Positions 40,666 through 50,501 of a stretch of DNA of 64,000 nt are shown here, in pieces. The notes beneath the pieces are model-generated. The model had not been told where the DNA came from, ran no database searches, and saw nothing but the letters and a program-made list of their open reading frames with translations. Every line of letters begins with the position of its first letter. Within the stretch, counting starts at the first letter, position 1. The DNA is from Gracilaria domingensis. Its lineage: Eukaryota; Rhodophyta; Florideophyceae; Gracilariales; Gracilariaceae. Where the stretch lies: contig VCMS01000054.1 of the NCBI GenBank assembly GCA_022539475.1, positions 124,001 to 188,000 on the forward strand. Reading direction: 5' to 3'. The position numbers and the translations under genes are program-made.

Positions 40666-41948
40666 ATGAGAACCCGCCTGTCGCAAGTGAAGGCGTGCCC
40701 GCGCCGGCCTCGTTCCCTTTCATCTCGTTTGGCACATGTAGCGCCCCCCGGGAAACAACAGTCATCGGCATCCTCCAAGGCAGAGCATCCGCTGTCTGAC
40801 CAATCTTCCCGTGATGCCAAGCAAGATGCGAAGCCAAACCCCCCGAAAGACACAAAGTTTTCCGCCATTGCTCATCAGAATGCCTTTGTCGCCGCCGCCT
40901 CAAAGGCTCGCAAATCGGTTACTGCCGTAACCACTTCAAATTCCGTCAAGTATCTTATAGCGGGCGTACGTTTTGCTTCATGCTCTTGGCGACTATCACT
41001 CACTATGTATGACAAGCAATGTCTTCTAACTCATGCACCCGTCTCTATCCAATTGTCTACACTAATTTGATTCCTTCTCCACTCGCAATCCTGACATTAC
41101 AGGCGATAGCTGGCATTGTTTCTCGAACAGCCGTATCACCATTGGAGGTAGTTGCGACTGTGAACATGTGTACCTCAGGTACTGCTCCCCCTTTACTGCG
41201 TCAGCTACGTGTTCTGCTTCAAACTGAAGGATTGCGAGGCTTCTTTAAAGGCAACGCTGCCAACTGTCTTAAAGTGGCTCCTACAAAAGGAATTCAGTTC
41301 GTAGCGTTTGAAGCCCTGAAGCGTGTCCTATTCCGGCTCCGTGAAGGCCGACATCCGGGAGCCAATGCCAAGCCCTTAAGTGCTTGGGAACGCTTCATTG
41401 CGGGTGGTCTAGCAGGAATGACTGCGGCCACCATGTGCTACCCCCTTGATACAGCTAAGACACTGCTTACCGCGCATCCCGAACGGTTTTCTGGGGTTCT
41501 TCAAACAATGCTGGCGTTCTCGCGTCAACAAGGTCCCCGTGCTCTGTACAGAGGTCTGAGTCCAACTCTCGTTGCCATGATGCCGTATGCTGGGCTTGAT
41601 TTTGCCATTTATGAACAGCTCAAGTTGATATACATGCGTCGAAACAACAAGGAAGCAAATCTGGTCATTCTCTTGGTAATCGGAGCTTTTGCAGGAGCAG
41701 TGGCACAAACTGCGTGCCATCCTCTTGATGTTGTTCGCAAAAGGCTACAGCTGCAAGGTATTGGAGGTCGCCCTGTGCTGTATAGAAGTATGTTGCATGC
41801 CGCATCTGGTATCGTCAAGAAGGAAGGACCCTTGGCGCTGTACCGCGGGCTGCAGCCCATGTACATAAGTGCCATCCCTTCGGCTGGCGTCTCATATGTC
41901 GTCTACGAAACTGTTAAGAAAGCTTTGGGCGTTCGTTCGTTCCCATGA
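40666..41948 (+). CDS. Mitochondrial-carrier-family protein, Brittle1-like, two exons
   Basis: Exon 1 40666-40965, intron 40966-41102 (137 bp, GTACGT...TTACAG), exon 2 41103-41948; about 381 residues. The junction rebuilds the conserved first helix KYLIAG|AIAGIVSRTAVSP. Three solute-carrier repeats follow, with PX[DE]XX signatures PLEVV, PLDTAK and PLDVVRKR. The N-terminal 80 or so residues are Arg/Ser/Pro-rich and poor in acids at first, like a plastid or mitochondrial leader. Spacing and the APTKGIQFVAFE segment resemble the Brittle1 branch that carries adenine nucleotides across plastid or mitochondrial inner membranes; substrate is inferred. The start is uncertain: another open frame from the ATG at 40494 overlaps and could be a separate 5' exon. 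Confidence 0.83.
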
Positions 41949-42604
41949 TCTAATTTCCGCTGTAGACATTTAATATTATCATGCTCATGGCAATGGAGCA
42001 CATAAATTGCTTGTAAGATGTGACCCCGCCGGCATGCCTTCGACACTCAAAGGCTTTTCGCTTTGCAACGTATTTTCTTTGAAGTTAATCATCCTCGAAT
42101 CGAGCGCAGTTAAGTTGGCTTCTCTCACACACTCTTGACACATTTCACATAGTTTTTTTTTTCCAGTTGGTGGACTCTTCTCTAAACCATTTCGTTCCTC
42201 CATAGTGCTAGTTCCGTACGTTGTTCATAAGCATAGGAATGTCACAAACAGTGATGAGGTCAAGAACGCGGAAACGTCGGTCTAAGTTCAGATACATGAT
42301 TTTGAGCGTTTGTCCCAACCTAGAAGCATAGCCGCCAGCATTCGTTTAAGAGAATCGGATAACTCTACGAGGAGAATAGATGCTATCAGCGGCTTGGATG
42401 TTAAGCTGCAATCCAGAAACACCTGCCTCTCAAACCCAAAGGCTTTATGCGCCGTCGGTACCTTTGTAGTACAAAGTTTGTACCCTGCACAACAAAGATT
42501 GTCAAAAGAAGATTAATGATTTTAAGATCGGAAAGGATAAGACCATCTCTCATGATCTTCACGGTCTGACTTGCCCGTCGAAAGTCAGGTGACGGGTGCG
42601 CAAA
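41949..42604. other. Intergenic region, nothing recognised
   Basis: About 650 bp between the carrier and the IMPACT/YigZ gene. I see only short chance frames and a small palindrome near 42464-42478 (CTTTGTA-G-TACAAAG). Confidence 0.6.
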
Positions 42605-43225
42605 ATGCGAAACACGTTACATTTGACAGCGCCGCATGTTTCCGAAATAGTCATCAAGAAGTCTCGCTTCGTTACGAGCGCCTCAAAGGCAGGCACCATT
42701 GCCGAGGCGAAAGCGTTTATAGAGCTCGTTCGTGAACCTCGCGCTTCTCATAACTGCTGGGCTTATCGCATTGGGGAGTCTATATATCGCTTCAACGACG
42801 ATGGTGAACCCTCGGGTACGGCTGGAAGACCTATTTACTCGGCAATTTGCGCCAGCGACGTTGACCAGGTTGTCGTCGTTGTTACCAGATATTTCGGAGG
42901 GGTGAAGCTTGGAGCTAGTGGCTTGATTCGTGCGTACAATCGAGCTGCAGTAGACTGTCTGAAAGGTGCCCCAAAGGAGATAGCGGCCATCACTGTTGAT
43001 CTCGAAGTTTCCGTGCCGTGGGAGCACATTGGGGTGGTCCAAGCTATTGCAGATGGATATGAACGTTTAGACGCAATCTACAGCGACTCTGGATGCACCA
43101 TATTGCTGCGGGTGGCTCTTGATGTAGAGAAAGCTGTTCAGGAGAAGATCATCAACGTTACGGGAGGGTCAGCAAAGATTGAGCGACTTTCCTCTGATGA
43201 GAGCAATCCAACGAATAATATCTAG
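42605..43225 (+). CDS. IMPACT/YigZ (UPF0029) family protein
   Basis: 206 residues from the ATG at 42605; a few codons upstream are open only through a GTG. Family signatures are clear: ASHNCWAYRIG, then FNDDGEPSGTAGRPI, and VTRYFGGVKLGASGLIRAY. The C-terminal half is the small ferredoxin-like YigZ domain. There is no RWD domain, so the protein is the short form found in bacteria and organelles rather than the Gcn1-binding IMPACT/Yih1 form of animals and fungi. The biochemical role of the short form is not settled; ribosome or translation links have been proposed for the family. Subcellular location cannot be judged. Length is normal. Confidence 0.9.
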   Translation: MRNTLHLTAPHVSEIVIKKSRFVTSASKAGTIAEAKAFIELVREPRASHNCWAYRIGESIYRFNDDGEPSGTAGRPIYSAICASDVDQVVVVVTRYFGGVKLGASGLIRAYNRAAVDCLKGAPKEIAAITVDLEVSVPWEHIGVVQAIADGYERLDAIYSDSGCTILLRVALDVEKAVQEKIINVTGGSAKIERLSSDESNPTNNI

Positions 43226-44342
43226 CTTTCAGACTCACATTCTTCCGCTTACACCAAGGACGCTTTATGGTCTTTCATTTTGGTACGAGTGGCAACAACA
43301 CTTCTCGTGCTTCGAAGAAGAAAGTTCTTAACACTGAGGATTCACAATAACCTGGAGCAGACGTTCCTGGGGTTGCTACTTCGGCCATTTTCGCACAGGG
43401 TGGCTGCCACACGCTAATACCCGATGAGAGAATGAGAATAAGGATTCCAATGAATGGAATATTTGTTCATCCTATAAACTGATTCATAGATACGAGGGGC
43501 GGTTGGCTATATCGCATCAAGGAAGAACTGGTTTGTGTAGAAACTGGTTTGTGTAGAAAAGCGAGAGCTCCTGGACAACTGCTTTCGTTATGAACTTTTC
43601 GGGCAAAACCAGAAAGGTTTGACGAATGCTAGTAATACTAGCTTATTGCAGATAGATATTGCCAAGATGTAAGAAAGCCAGCTTGCCTATGCACTGCAGA
43701 TCATGTCGAGTAAAACTCAGGGCGGAGTTGCAGAAGACATCGACGAAAAGAATCCTATGGTGTGGAGAGACTTCATTTCCATGTCCTAATACATCTGCAC
43801 CGGGGATACAAAAAAGCACCAAACTATCCTCGTCCACTAACCATTCCGTCAGATTATCGTCCACCACGAATCATATGCAAGTTCGGAGCCGAAAAACAGC
43901 TACGAGGCGGAGAAGCATCGCGGACGCTCTCTGCGGTGTGCCGCCGCGCACAACGAAAGGCTGATGAATCGTGGCGATTCACATCGTTGATCACTCACGT
44001 CGTCTTCATCGAGCGCCGCGATGCCAACCGCTTCACGAGGCCGCCGATGGTTGGTGCTCCTCTTTGGCAACCGGTACACACGGACCAATGCGCAGCAGCC
44101 ACGTGCCACTTGGCATATGCTGATTTCATCTCGAGCGGTCAAGCACAATCGCATCGATTTCCAGCCGTTCAGCGCTCGTCCGTCTGGCCTTGGCCACACC
44201 GTGCCACCAATGCTACTGCCATCCTTCCCACTCCTCAAAAGCGCCAAGTCGCGCCGAGCGCGTCCATTTCTGCTGCAGCGATCCGCACGATCTCGTTGCA
44301 GTGTATATCCCGTGAGTTTGCCGACATCTTCATCCTCCCAAA
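43226..44342. other. Intergenic region, no supported gene
   Basis: About 1.1 kb upstream of dihydrolipoyl dehydrogenase. Open frames here overlap one another and the next gene's start and lack motifs. A 15-bp direct repeat GGTTTGTGTAGAAA occurs twice near 43529-43559. The last few hundred bases are C-rich and may be 5' UTR. Confidence 0.6.
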
Positions 44343-45824
44343 ATGCTGTCGTTCCGCACCTCAGCTCCCCGTTTCCACACCCTGCGTCGCTTTTTGTCGA
44401 CAGCTCCGCAACAGGACCTCGTCGTCATCGGGGGCGGCCCTGGCGGTTATGTAGCTGCTATCAAAGCTGCACAACTCGGTCTTTCGGTCACATGCGTGGA
44501 AAAGCGCGGTACGCTGGGAGGTACATGTCTGAACGTTGGTTGCATCCCAAGCAAAGCGCTTTTGCACTCATCCCATTTGTATGAAGAAGCGAAGCACAGT
44601 TTTTCCAAGCATGGAATCGACATCAAGGGCGGCGTAGAAGTTAACCTTCCCGCAATGATGAAGCATAAGCTCAATAGCGTCGGTGGTCTTACGAAGGGTA
44701 TTGAAGGCCTCTTCAAGAAGAACAAAGTCACGTACGTTAAGGGCGCGGGTTCTATTTCGTCTGCGAATGAGGTTTCCGTTGACCTTCTCGACGGCGGATC
44801 TCAACAAATTGCCGCAAAGAATATCATGATTGCTACCGGAAGCGAGGTTGCCACTCTGCCCACCGTTCCCATCGACGAAGAGGTCATAGTTTCAAGTACC
44901 GGTGCGCTCAAACTTGGTGCTGTCCCTGAGAAAATGGTTGTGATCGGCGGTGGCGTAATCGGCCTTGAAATGGGCTCTGTATGGCGACGACTGGGTTCAG
45001 AAGTCACAGTTGTGGAATTCTTGGATCGCATCATTCCTGGGACAGACAAGGAGATAGCAGACAATTTCTTGCGTATCCTGAAGAAACAGAAGATGAAATT
45101 CAAACTTGGAACAAAAGTTGTTGCGAGTAGAAAAGAGGGTGGAAAGGTCATTCTCGATCTTGAGAAGAGCAAGGGTGGTAAGCCTGAAACAATGGAGGCC
45201 GATGTCGTTCTGGTGGCCACTGGTCGAAAACCTCATACCGACGGATTGGGTTTGGATAAGGTTGGAATTGAAATGGACGACAGGGGAAGAGTCAACGTCG
45301 ACGACAAATTCCGCACAAGTATTCCCAGCATATATGCCATTGGTGATGTCATCAAGGGCCCAATGCTGGCTCACAAGGCTGAAGACGAGGGTCTCATCGC
45401 CGCCGAAATTATTGCGGGCGTCGGTGAAGGTCACCTAGATTACAACTGTGTTCCTGGAGTGATCTACACGCATCCTGAAGTTGCCACCGTTGGAAAGACG
45501 GAAGAAGAACTGAAGGAGGCTGGTGTTGATTACACGAAGGGAACCTTCCCCTTCATGGCAAACTCTCGAGCGCGAACAAACGATGTTGGTGGTGAGTTTG
45601 CTCAAGGCATGGTTAAGGTCCTTGCGGACAAGACCACTGATCGTGTCCTTGGCATGCACATTGTTGGTCCAAATGCAGGCGAACTGATTGCTGAAGGCGT
45701 GCTCGCCATGGAGTATGGCGCAAGCTCCGAGGATATCGCTAGGACATGCCACGCTCATCCAACTCTGTCAGAGGCCACAAGAGAAGCCGCGATGGCTGCT
45801 CACAGCAAACCGATCCATTTCTAA
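44343..45824 (+). CDS. DLD: Dihydrolipoyl dehydrogenase (E3), mitochondrial
   Basis: 493 residues from the ATG at 44343. Residues 1-21 ([20 protein letters not shown]) are a classic mitochondrial presequence. The FAD motif GGGPGG is at about 30-35, the redox disulfide at C62 and C67 in [13 protein letters not shown], the NAD motif [11 protein letters not shown] in the middle, and the C-terminal catalytic dyad H472 and E477 in CHAHPTLSE. The flavoenzyme reoxidises dihydrolipoyl groups of the pyruvate, 2-oxoglutarate and branched-chain dehydrogenase complexes and of the glycine cleavage system, passing electrons to NAD. All catalytic residues are present and length is normal. The gene has no intron. 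Confidence 0.97.
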   Translation: MLSFRTSAPRFHTLRRFLSTAPQQDLVVIGGGPGGYVAAIKAAQLGLSVTCVEKRGTLGGTCLNVGCIPSKALLHSSHLYEEAKHSFSKHGIDIKGGVEVNLPAMMKHKLNSVGGLTKGIEGLFKKNKVTYVKGAGSISSANEVSVDLLDGGSQQIAAKNIMIATGSEVATLPTVPIDEEVIVSSTGALKLGAVPEKMVVIGGGVIGLEMGSVWRRLGSEVTVVEFLDRIIPGTDKEIADNFLRILKKQKMKFKLGTKVVASRKEGGKVILDLEKSKGGKPETMEADVVLVATGRKPHTDGLGLDKVGIEMDDRGRVNVDDKFRTSIPSIYAIGDVIKGPMLAHKAEDEGLIAAEIIAGVGEGHLDYNCVPGVIYTHPEVATVGKTEEELKEAGVDYTKGTFPFMANSRARTNDVGGEFAQGMVKVLADKTTDRVLGMHIVGPNAGELIAEGVLAMEYGASSEDIARTCHAHPTLSEATREAAMAAHSKPIHF

Positions 45825-46166
45825 CTACCAATGATGAGACCTAGCTAGCGCCTAAGATTCAGAAAGGAGCGCTGCTATCTATCATTCTTTATATAAGATA
45901 AAACCCGCAAAAGGGACACGCGCACACTTAATCACGGGGAGTGTCAATTTTGATGATCGACTGCATTTCGCAACAAACAACCTTCACAGTTAGAAGCAGA
46001 TTAGATAGCTGAATGAATTAAGAGCCTCATGTTTAACAGGCGAATCAAGTTGTTCTCCATCATGATATTCACTCCTTGCATTACCGTTGAATATGGATTT
46101 GTCACTATAACGACAAAAGTCGACGAATTCGGAGGAGCAATCGCTGTGACGAGGTTTATCGCGGAT

Positions 46167-46183
46167 GGGGGGGGGGGGGGGGG
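46167..46183. repeat. Poly-G run, 17 nt
   Basis: A homopolymer of 17 G on the plus strand, 20 bp beyond the stop of the minus-strand CCDC25 gene, so it would be poly-C in that mRNA's 3' UTR. Its length may be imprecise in the assembly. Confidence 0.9.
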
Positions 46184-46202
46184 CTGTTCACTATGTTTAC
46201 AT

Positions 46203-46835
46203 TCACATGAAATCATCTTCATACTCTGTGTAAGTTTGACGAATGTCTTTGTTGCTGGTCATATCTTTCGATTGATGGATACGATCGTAAGACCTGGCCT
46301 CCTTTTCTTGCTGGCGCTGCTCGCGAAGTGCCTTTTCTCGCTCTGCATTCTTTCGCATTTGTTCTCGAGCGATTTTGTTGAGATATTTGGCGCGGTTTGT
46401 TTTCTCCTGCGCCAAATCCGGGTGCGCCTCAGTCTTTGTTCGGTTGAGACGGTTGACGATTTCGTTGACACGCTTCTCAACGGTGACTCTTTTGACATCA
46501 CCAATCCTGTGAAAGCTGACTTGACCAACGTCCATATCACCAGTCTTCTTGAGGTTACTCCAGTACGTATAGACCACGGCCACACTGTTCATCTTGTTGC
46601 CTTCAATGGAGTTGTGTTTGACGAGTTGCACGCAGTCTTCTAGCACTCCCTCCGGAATAGAATCTATAGTTTCACCGTCTTTGAGGCGCAAGTAGACGTG
46701 CGCGGACGAAAGCTTGTCGACATGAAACCATACATCATTGTCCCAGCCGTACTTGATGAGCTCTTCATTCTCGTACTTGTCTTTGCCAACGTAGACATGG
46801 TACGATGAGTCTCTTGTCTTGTAGTAGAATACCAT
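46203..46835 (-). CDS. CCDC25: CCDC25 homologue (NFACT-R domain protein)
   Basis: 210 residues from the ATG at 46835, which begins MVFYYKT as in animal CCDC25. The NFACT-R domain is very well kept: VGKDKYENEELIKYGW, then DVWFHVDKLSSAHVYLRL, and YWSNLKKTGDMDVGQVSF. The C-terminal 70 or so residues are a charged helix (EKALREQRQQEKEA) and a short acidic end, as in the animal protein. NFACT-R domains belong to the Rqc2/NEMF/Tae2 group and bind RNA or ribosomes; human CCDC25 has also been described as a surface DNA sensor, a role unlikely to apply here. The gene is intronless, convergent with dihydrolipoyl dehydrogenase and followed by a poly-G run. Confidence 0.95.
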   Translation of the reverse strand: MVFYYKTRDSSYHVYVGKDKYENEELIKYGWDNDVWFHVDKLSSAHVYLRLKDGETIDSIPEGVLEDCVQLVKHNSIEGNKMNSVAVVYTYWSNLKKTGDMDVGQVSFHRIGDVKRVTVEKRVNEIVNRLNRTKTEAHPDLAQEKTNRAKYLNKIAREQMRKNAEREKALREQRQQEKEARSYDRIHQSKDMTSNKDIRQTYTEYEDDFM

Positions 46836-47111
46836 GGTTCTCACCCACTTTTTGCTGCGACGATGTCGAAAGACCGTGAGAGCGTTACCAGCGTGGTTGC
46901 ACGGCTATCCTTTACCCCTGGTACAGTATGTGACGTCGTATTGCCAAGCAGGAGACGATGATGAGATGCAAGGCACAAATGGGGATCAACAATGTTTGTC
47001 ATGCGGACAGGGCTGATCCAAACAAAATGCGAAATTTTATGTACAAGGGGCAAAGTTTACAAATTGCAAGCAACTTTGATATCTGACATGTTATGCTGCT
47101 CGGAAGCTTAG

Positions 47112-48275
47112 CTATCGCAAAGTGACCGGCAGGCTGCTTGAAACGCTTTCTCTGATGTTGTAGAATATATCATTGATCTCAGAGTGAGTGAGGCTTCTTT
47201 CCATGCTTCTAAACACCAAGCGATAACATAGGCTCGATTTGCCGTCACGCTCAAACCGATCGACCAACGACACATTCTCGACAAGATCACCTGCTAGTGC
47301 GCGAGCGATCTCACACAGGTCATTCTCGTGAAATTGGCCACGCACCCAGAACGATATGTCCTTCTCAATGCTTGGAAACACGGAGAAAGGCTCATATCGA
47401 TCCAACAGAGTTCCGCTTGAAAACTGGGATGTGACTCGTTTGTCCTTTGACCAGAACAGTCGGATGTCGGGAAGCTCAAACAGAACCATGGCCAGTCTGT
47501 CCAAGCCCAGTCCAAACGCCCATCCATCGACGTCGGGCGCCACATGCGCATTAGAGAGAACGCCACGATGCAGCAGGCCACATCCAAGCAATTCGAGCCA
47601 CTCGCCTTTCCAGAACACCTCGAGCTCGAAGCTAGGGTGTGTGAACGGGAAGTAGGCGTCGACCCAACGAAGCTTTGCCTGTTCGCCAAACAAGTGGCGA
47701 GCCAGGCCCGTCAAACTGGTCTGCAGGTGGCTCTGGATGAGCGCGCGATCCGTGGCGGGCGGGTATAAGCGCGTGGCGTCGATCTGATGAAAGACCGGAT
47801 AGTGCGTCTTGTCGACTGTGTCACGGCGATACACATCGCCGCAGAGAAAGAGGGCGCTCTTGCCCTGTTGCATGAGAGGAACGTCATGCGCAGTCATGTG
47901 CGTGCGGAGCACCACGTCGTTGTGCACGTAGTACGTATCGGTGGGTGAGCGCGATGGGTGGTTGGCCGGCACGAGCAAGTCGTCAAAGCAGTGCTTTGCG
48001 GTGACGATGGGGGAAAGGTCGTTGTACGAATGGAACACGTTGGGGTATCGCGTTTGGAAGTAGGATTCAATCTCGGCGCGCAGCGTGCACAGGGGGTGAA
48101 GGTGCTTTTTGTGCAGCCTCTCGGCGGTCTTGCGCCAGATTGCCTCCGGAACGCGGCCGTGGCTCTGAGTGGGCTGCAGGTGGGCGTTTGAGGCGGCAGT
48201 CGACGCGCGGGTTGCAAAACGTGTTGCAAGGGCTGATCGGGCTGGAGCAAGGCTCCTTGAGAACAAGGCGGCCAT
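47112..48275 (-). CDS. FARS2: Mitochondrial phenylalanyl-tRNA synthetase, single-chain
   Basis: 387 residues from the ATG at 48275, chosen because it starts an Arg/Ser/Ala-rich organellar leader (MAALFSRSLAPARSALATRF); the frame is open further upstream through a poly-Pro stretch made by a poly-G run. Class II synthetase motif 2 (GDVYRRDTVDKTHYPVFHQ) and motif 3 (GWAFGLGLDRLAMVLF) are present. The C-terminal ferredoxin-fold anticodon-binding domain begins near YEPFSVFPSIEKDI. The monomeric form charges organellar tRNA-Phe. In algae the same gene product often serves both mitochondria and plastids; whether that holds here is unknown. Length is close to the usual value once the leader is removed. 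Confidence 0.95.
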   Translation of the reverse strand: MAALFSRSLAPARSALATRFATRASTAASNAHLQPTQSHGRVPEAIWRKTAERLHKKHLHPLCTLRAEIESYFQTRYPNVFHSYNDLSPIVTAKHCFDDLLVPANHPSRSPTDTYYVHNDVVLRTHMTAHDVPLMQQGKSALFLCGDVYRRDTVDKTHYPVFHQIDATRLYPPATDRALIQSHLQTSLTGLARHLFGEQAKLRWVDAYFPFTHPSFELEVFWKGEWLELLGCGLLHRGVLSNAHVAPDVDGWAFGLGLDRLAMVLFELPDIRLFWSKDKRVTSQFSSGTLLDRYEPFSVFPSIEKDISFWVRGQFHENDLCEIARALAGDLVENVSLVDRFERDGKSSLCYRLVFRSMERSLTHSEINDIFYNIRESVSSSLPVTLR

Positions 48276-48357
48276 GGCGCGGTGTGGTGGTCGGCAATGA
48301 ACGAATGAATGAGTTCTCCAACGGGGGGGCGCATCTTTGGCGAGCATCAACGCAAGT

Positions 48358-48377
48358 GGGGGGGGGGGGGGGGGGGG
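48358..48377. repeat. Poly-G run, 20 nt
   Basis: Twenty consecutive G on the plus strand, 83 bp upstream of the minus-strand PheRS start, so it would be poly-C in that transcript's 5' UTR or promoter. A run of nine T follows at about 48400. The exact length should be treated as uncertain. Confidence 0.9.
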
Positions 48378-48547
48378 AGATTCTGTCATCACGCTGTTTT
48401 TTTTTTTCCCGCGTCATATCGCTTGGCATACGTGGCAGCTGAAACGCCGATCTAAATTTTGTTTGCCAAAATGCTATCTGCAGAAGGCGTACGTCTTTGT
48501 CCTCGAACAAGCTTCCCTTCTGCGTGATGTTTTTTGTGGGAATGCAC

Positions 48548-48568
48548 TCAGTGAGTGCCACTCACTGA
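48548..48568. repeat. Perfect palindrome, 10-bp arms and 1-nt spacer
   Basis: TCAGTGAGTG and its reverse complement around a single C, between the divergent PheRS and HAD phosphatase genes. It could be a protein-binding site or part of a 5' UTR hairpin. Confidence 0.8.
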
Positions 48569-48810
48569 ATTCGGGTCCAAAAGACAGGCTCGACATGGGT
48601 GCACTTTTTGGAATAAACTTGAAGCACAAGCATAAATGTGTGCTCCAGATTGCTTATCAGGTGCATGCGCTGCTCTGGTTGGCGCGTATCGTAGAAAATG
48701 TTTCTACGCACCCAACAACGAGTTCAATATACAATTGCGAAGCGCTCTACGACATTGCAAACTCTGTCGTCGTCGTCGTCGTCGATTCCGCCTGCCCACT
48801 TTTTACAAAT

Positions 48811-49767
48811 ATGTCTGGTAACAAAGTGAGCGTGCTGTTCTCAGATTTGGATGGCACTCTGGTACACTATCCAAAAGAGTTTTTGCACTACGCCCAAATC
48901 ATTGAACAAGTGGCTGCCACGGAGCACTCTCCAGAATTTGCCACCATCCGGTACAATGACACCAACGAGACCAGAAAATGCGTGGTACTGCCCTCCATGA
49001 CCGGCGGAAAGGCGTACCTCTCGCTCCGAACCAAGGAGCTGGTGGCGCGTCTGCGCGAAATGGGCGTCATTTTTGTGATCATCACCGGAGCAAGATCGTC
49101 AACGTACGTGTCGAGGCGCGCGAGTCTGCCCGCTGCCGACTATGAATTCTACGAAAACGGCGGCAGAAAGATTGTCAACGGCCAACTGGATGCCTCGTGG
49201 AGCGAGCAGTTCAAGCCTCAGGTGGGAGAAATTGGCGACCGCGTGAGCCTGGTGCCCGACATGCCGCCGCCAAACGAGCGCGATGGCACGCTGTGGAAGC
49301 TGTACGACGAGCTGGTGGCGCAGGGCTGGAGCACCGACAGCAGACAGTACAGCACCAACTTTCGGGTGGACGTGGCGAAAAGCGACGGCAAGACGGCGGC
49401 CGACTTTGCGGCCATCGTGGCGGACAAGTGCGCGGCGCTCGGTCTGGCCAGCTCGTACAACCTGGGCAAGGCGGACTTGTACCCGGCGGCGTCGGGCAAG
49501 GCGAACGCGGCGCGCCACGTGCTGCACATTTGCGGCATTGCGCGCGCGGACGCGGTGGCCATTTTTGACGACGACAATGACCTGGAGCTGGGCGCGCTTT
49601 GCGGCAGGGGCTTTTTGCCGGGCGTGACGCATGAGAGCGTGCTGGCGGCGCTCAAGGAGCACGCGGAGTGGAGCGTGTCGAAGCGGATGGGCTTCCTGGG
49701 CACGGAGGAGGCGCTGGAGAAGATTGTGGCGCTGCGAAGCGAGGCGCTGAGCGCGAGCAGCGTGTGA
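48811..49767 (+). CDS. HAD-superfamily phosphatase (type IIB, Cof/SPP-like)
   Basis: 318 residues from the ATG at 48811. HAD motif I is FSDLDGTLV with D12 and D14. Motif II is the Thr of VIITGARSST. The motif III Lys is probably in NLGKADLYPAASGK, and motif IV is FDDDNDLELG. The central insertion (about residues 90-220) is of the type IIB cap class seen in Cof-type sugar phosphatases, sucrose-phosphatase and mannosyl-phosphoglycerate phosphatase. The substrate is probably a sugar phosphate or a compatible-solute precursor but is not determined. An in-frame ATG at 48595 would add 72 residues (MGALFGINLKHK...), perhaps a leader; the shorter start gives the normal family N-terminus. The second half is markedly GC-rich. 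Confidence 0.82.
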   Translation: MSGNKVSVLFSDLDGTLVHYPKEFLHYAQIIEQVAATEHSPEFATIRYNDTNETRKCVVLPSMTGGKAYLSLRTKELVARLREMGVIFVIITGARSSTYVSRRASLPAADYEFYENGGRKIVNGQLDASWSEQFKPQVGEIGDRVSLVPDMPPPNERDGTLWKLYDELVAQGWSTDSRQYSTNFRVDVAKSDGKTAADFAAIVADKCAALGLASSYNLGKADLYPAASGKANAARHVLHICGIARADAVAIFDDDNDLELGALCGRGFLPGVTHESVLAALKEHAEWSVSKRMGFLGTEEALEKIVALRSEALSASSV

Positions 49768-50501
49768 ATGTGAGTGATAAATAACAGAATGCTGATTGTG
49801 CGCACGACGTGGATGGGTCAACTCATTGACGGCGTGCGTTTGAAGGCTAGCAGCCCTCTACCGCTGGCGAAGCCATCAAGCCGGTTGTTCGGCGGGCATG
49901 ACGGCGTCATGTTACGCACAAAGTGGCTCTCAAGCACTGGCCTGCTGCACAGCGCGGGGAACGCGCTGCGGCTGTATGAGCAGCTCTCTGCACTTATCTA
50001 CAGTAGTGCGGCGTCGCCAAACAGCGGCGCGCGCCACGCGACGCGCCAAGCTGCCGCTGCGCGCGCGCATATAACTCGTCGGCGGCGGCGCGCGCAGCTC
50101 GCGGCAGCTCGCGAAGCGCCGCTTCAAGGGCGCGCGCGGCGCGCGTACGAGCGCGCGCTGCGCGAGGCGCCGCGCGCCTCGCGCCTCGCGCGCCAAGCTG
50201 CTGCACTGGTGGCGCCAGCTGGAGCGCAGCGGCGGCCAGCCGCCGCGCGCCGCCGCGCTGGCCGAGCGCGAGCGCGTGTGCGCGCCGTTCGTGTTCCACG
50301 CGTGGGGCCGCGTGGAGGCGCTGCAGCGCGGCCGCCGCGACGCCGCCGCGCGCGCGCCACGCCGCCGCGACCAGCGGCAAGCATGCTGTTACGTAATTAC
50401 TGTACCTCAAGTACGTTTACCGCGCGCGAAAATCACAGCCGTCTTCTTGTTCTTGTATCTGCTCTACACACACGAGGCGCGCCGCCGCGCGCGCGCCGCC
50501 G
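49768..50501. other. GC-rich intergenic island with ambiguous open frames
   Basis: From about 50020 to 50390 the sequence is almost all G and C with CGCG runs, and frames are open on both strands. One plus-strand frame (about 50190-50390) reads KLLHWWRQLERSGG and VCAPFVFHAWGRVEAL, which looks protein-like, but it has no clear start or end. No gene is called. Confidence 0.45.

Noticed and set aside
43762-44454. A 230-codon plus-strand frame overlapping the DLD start
   Set aside because: It runs through the presumed 5' UTR and over the mitochondrial presequence of DLD in another phase and has no recognisable domain.
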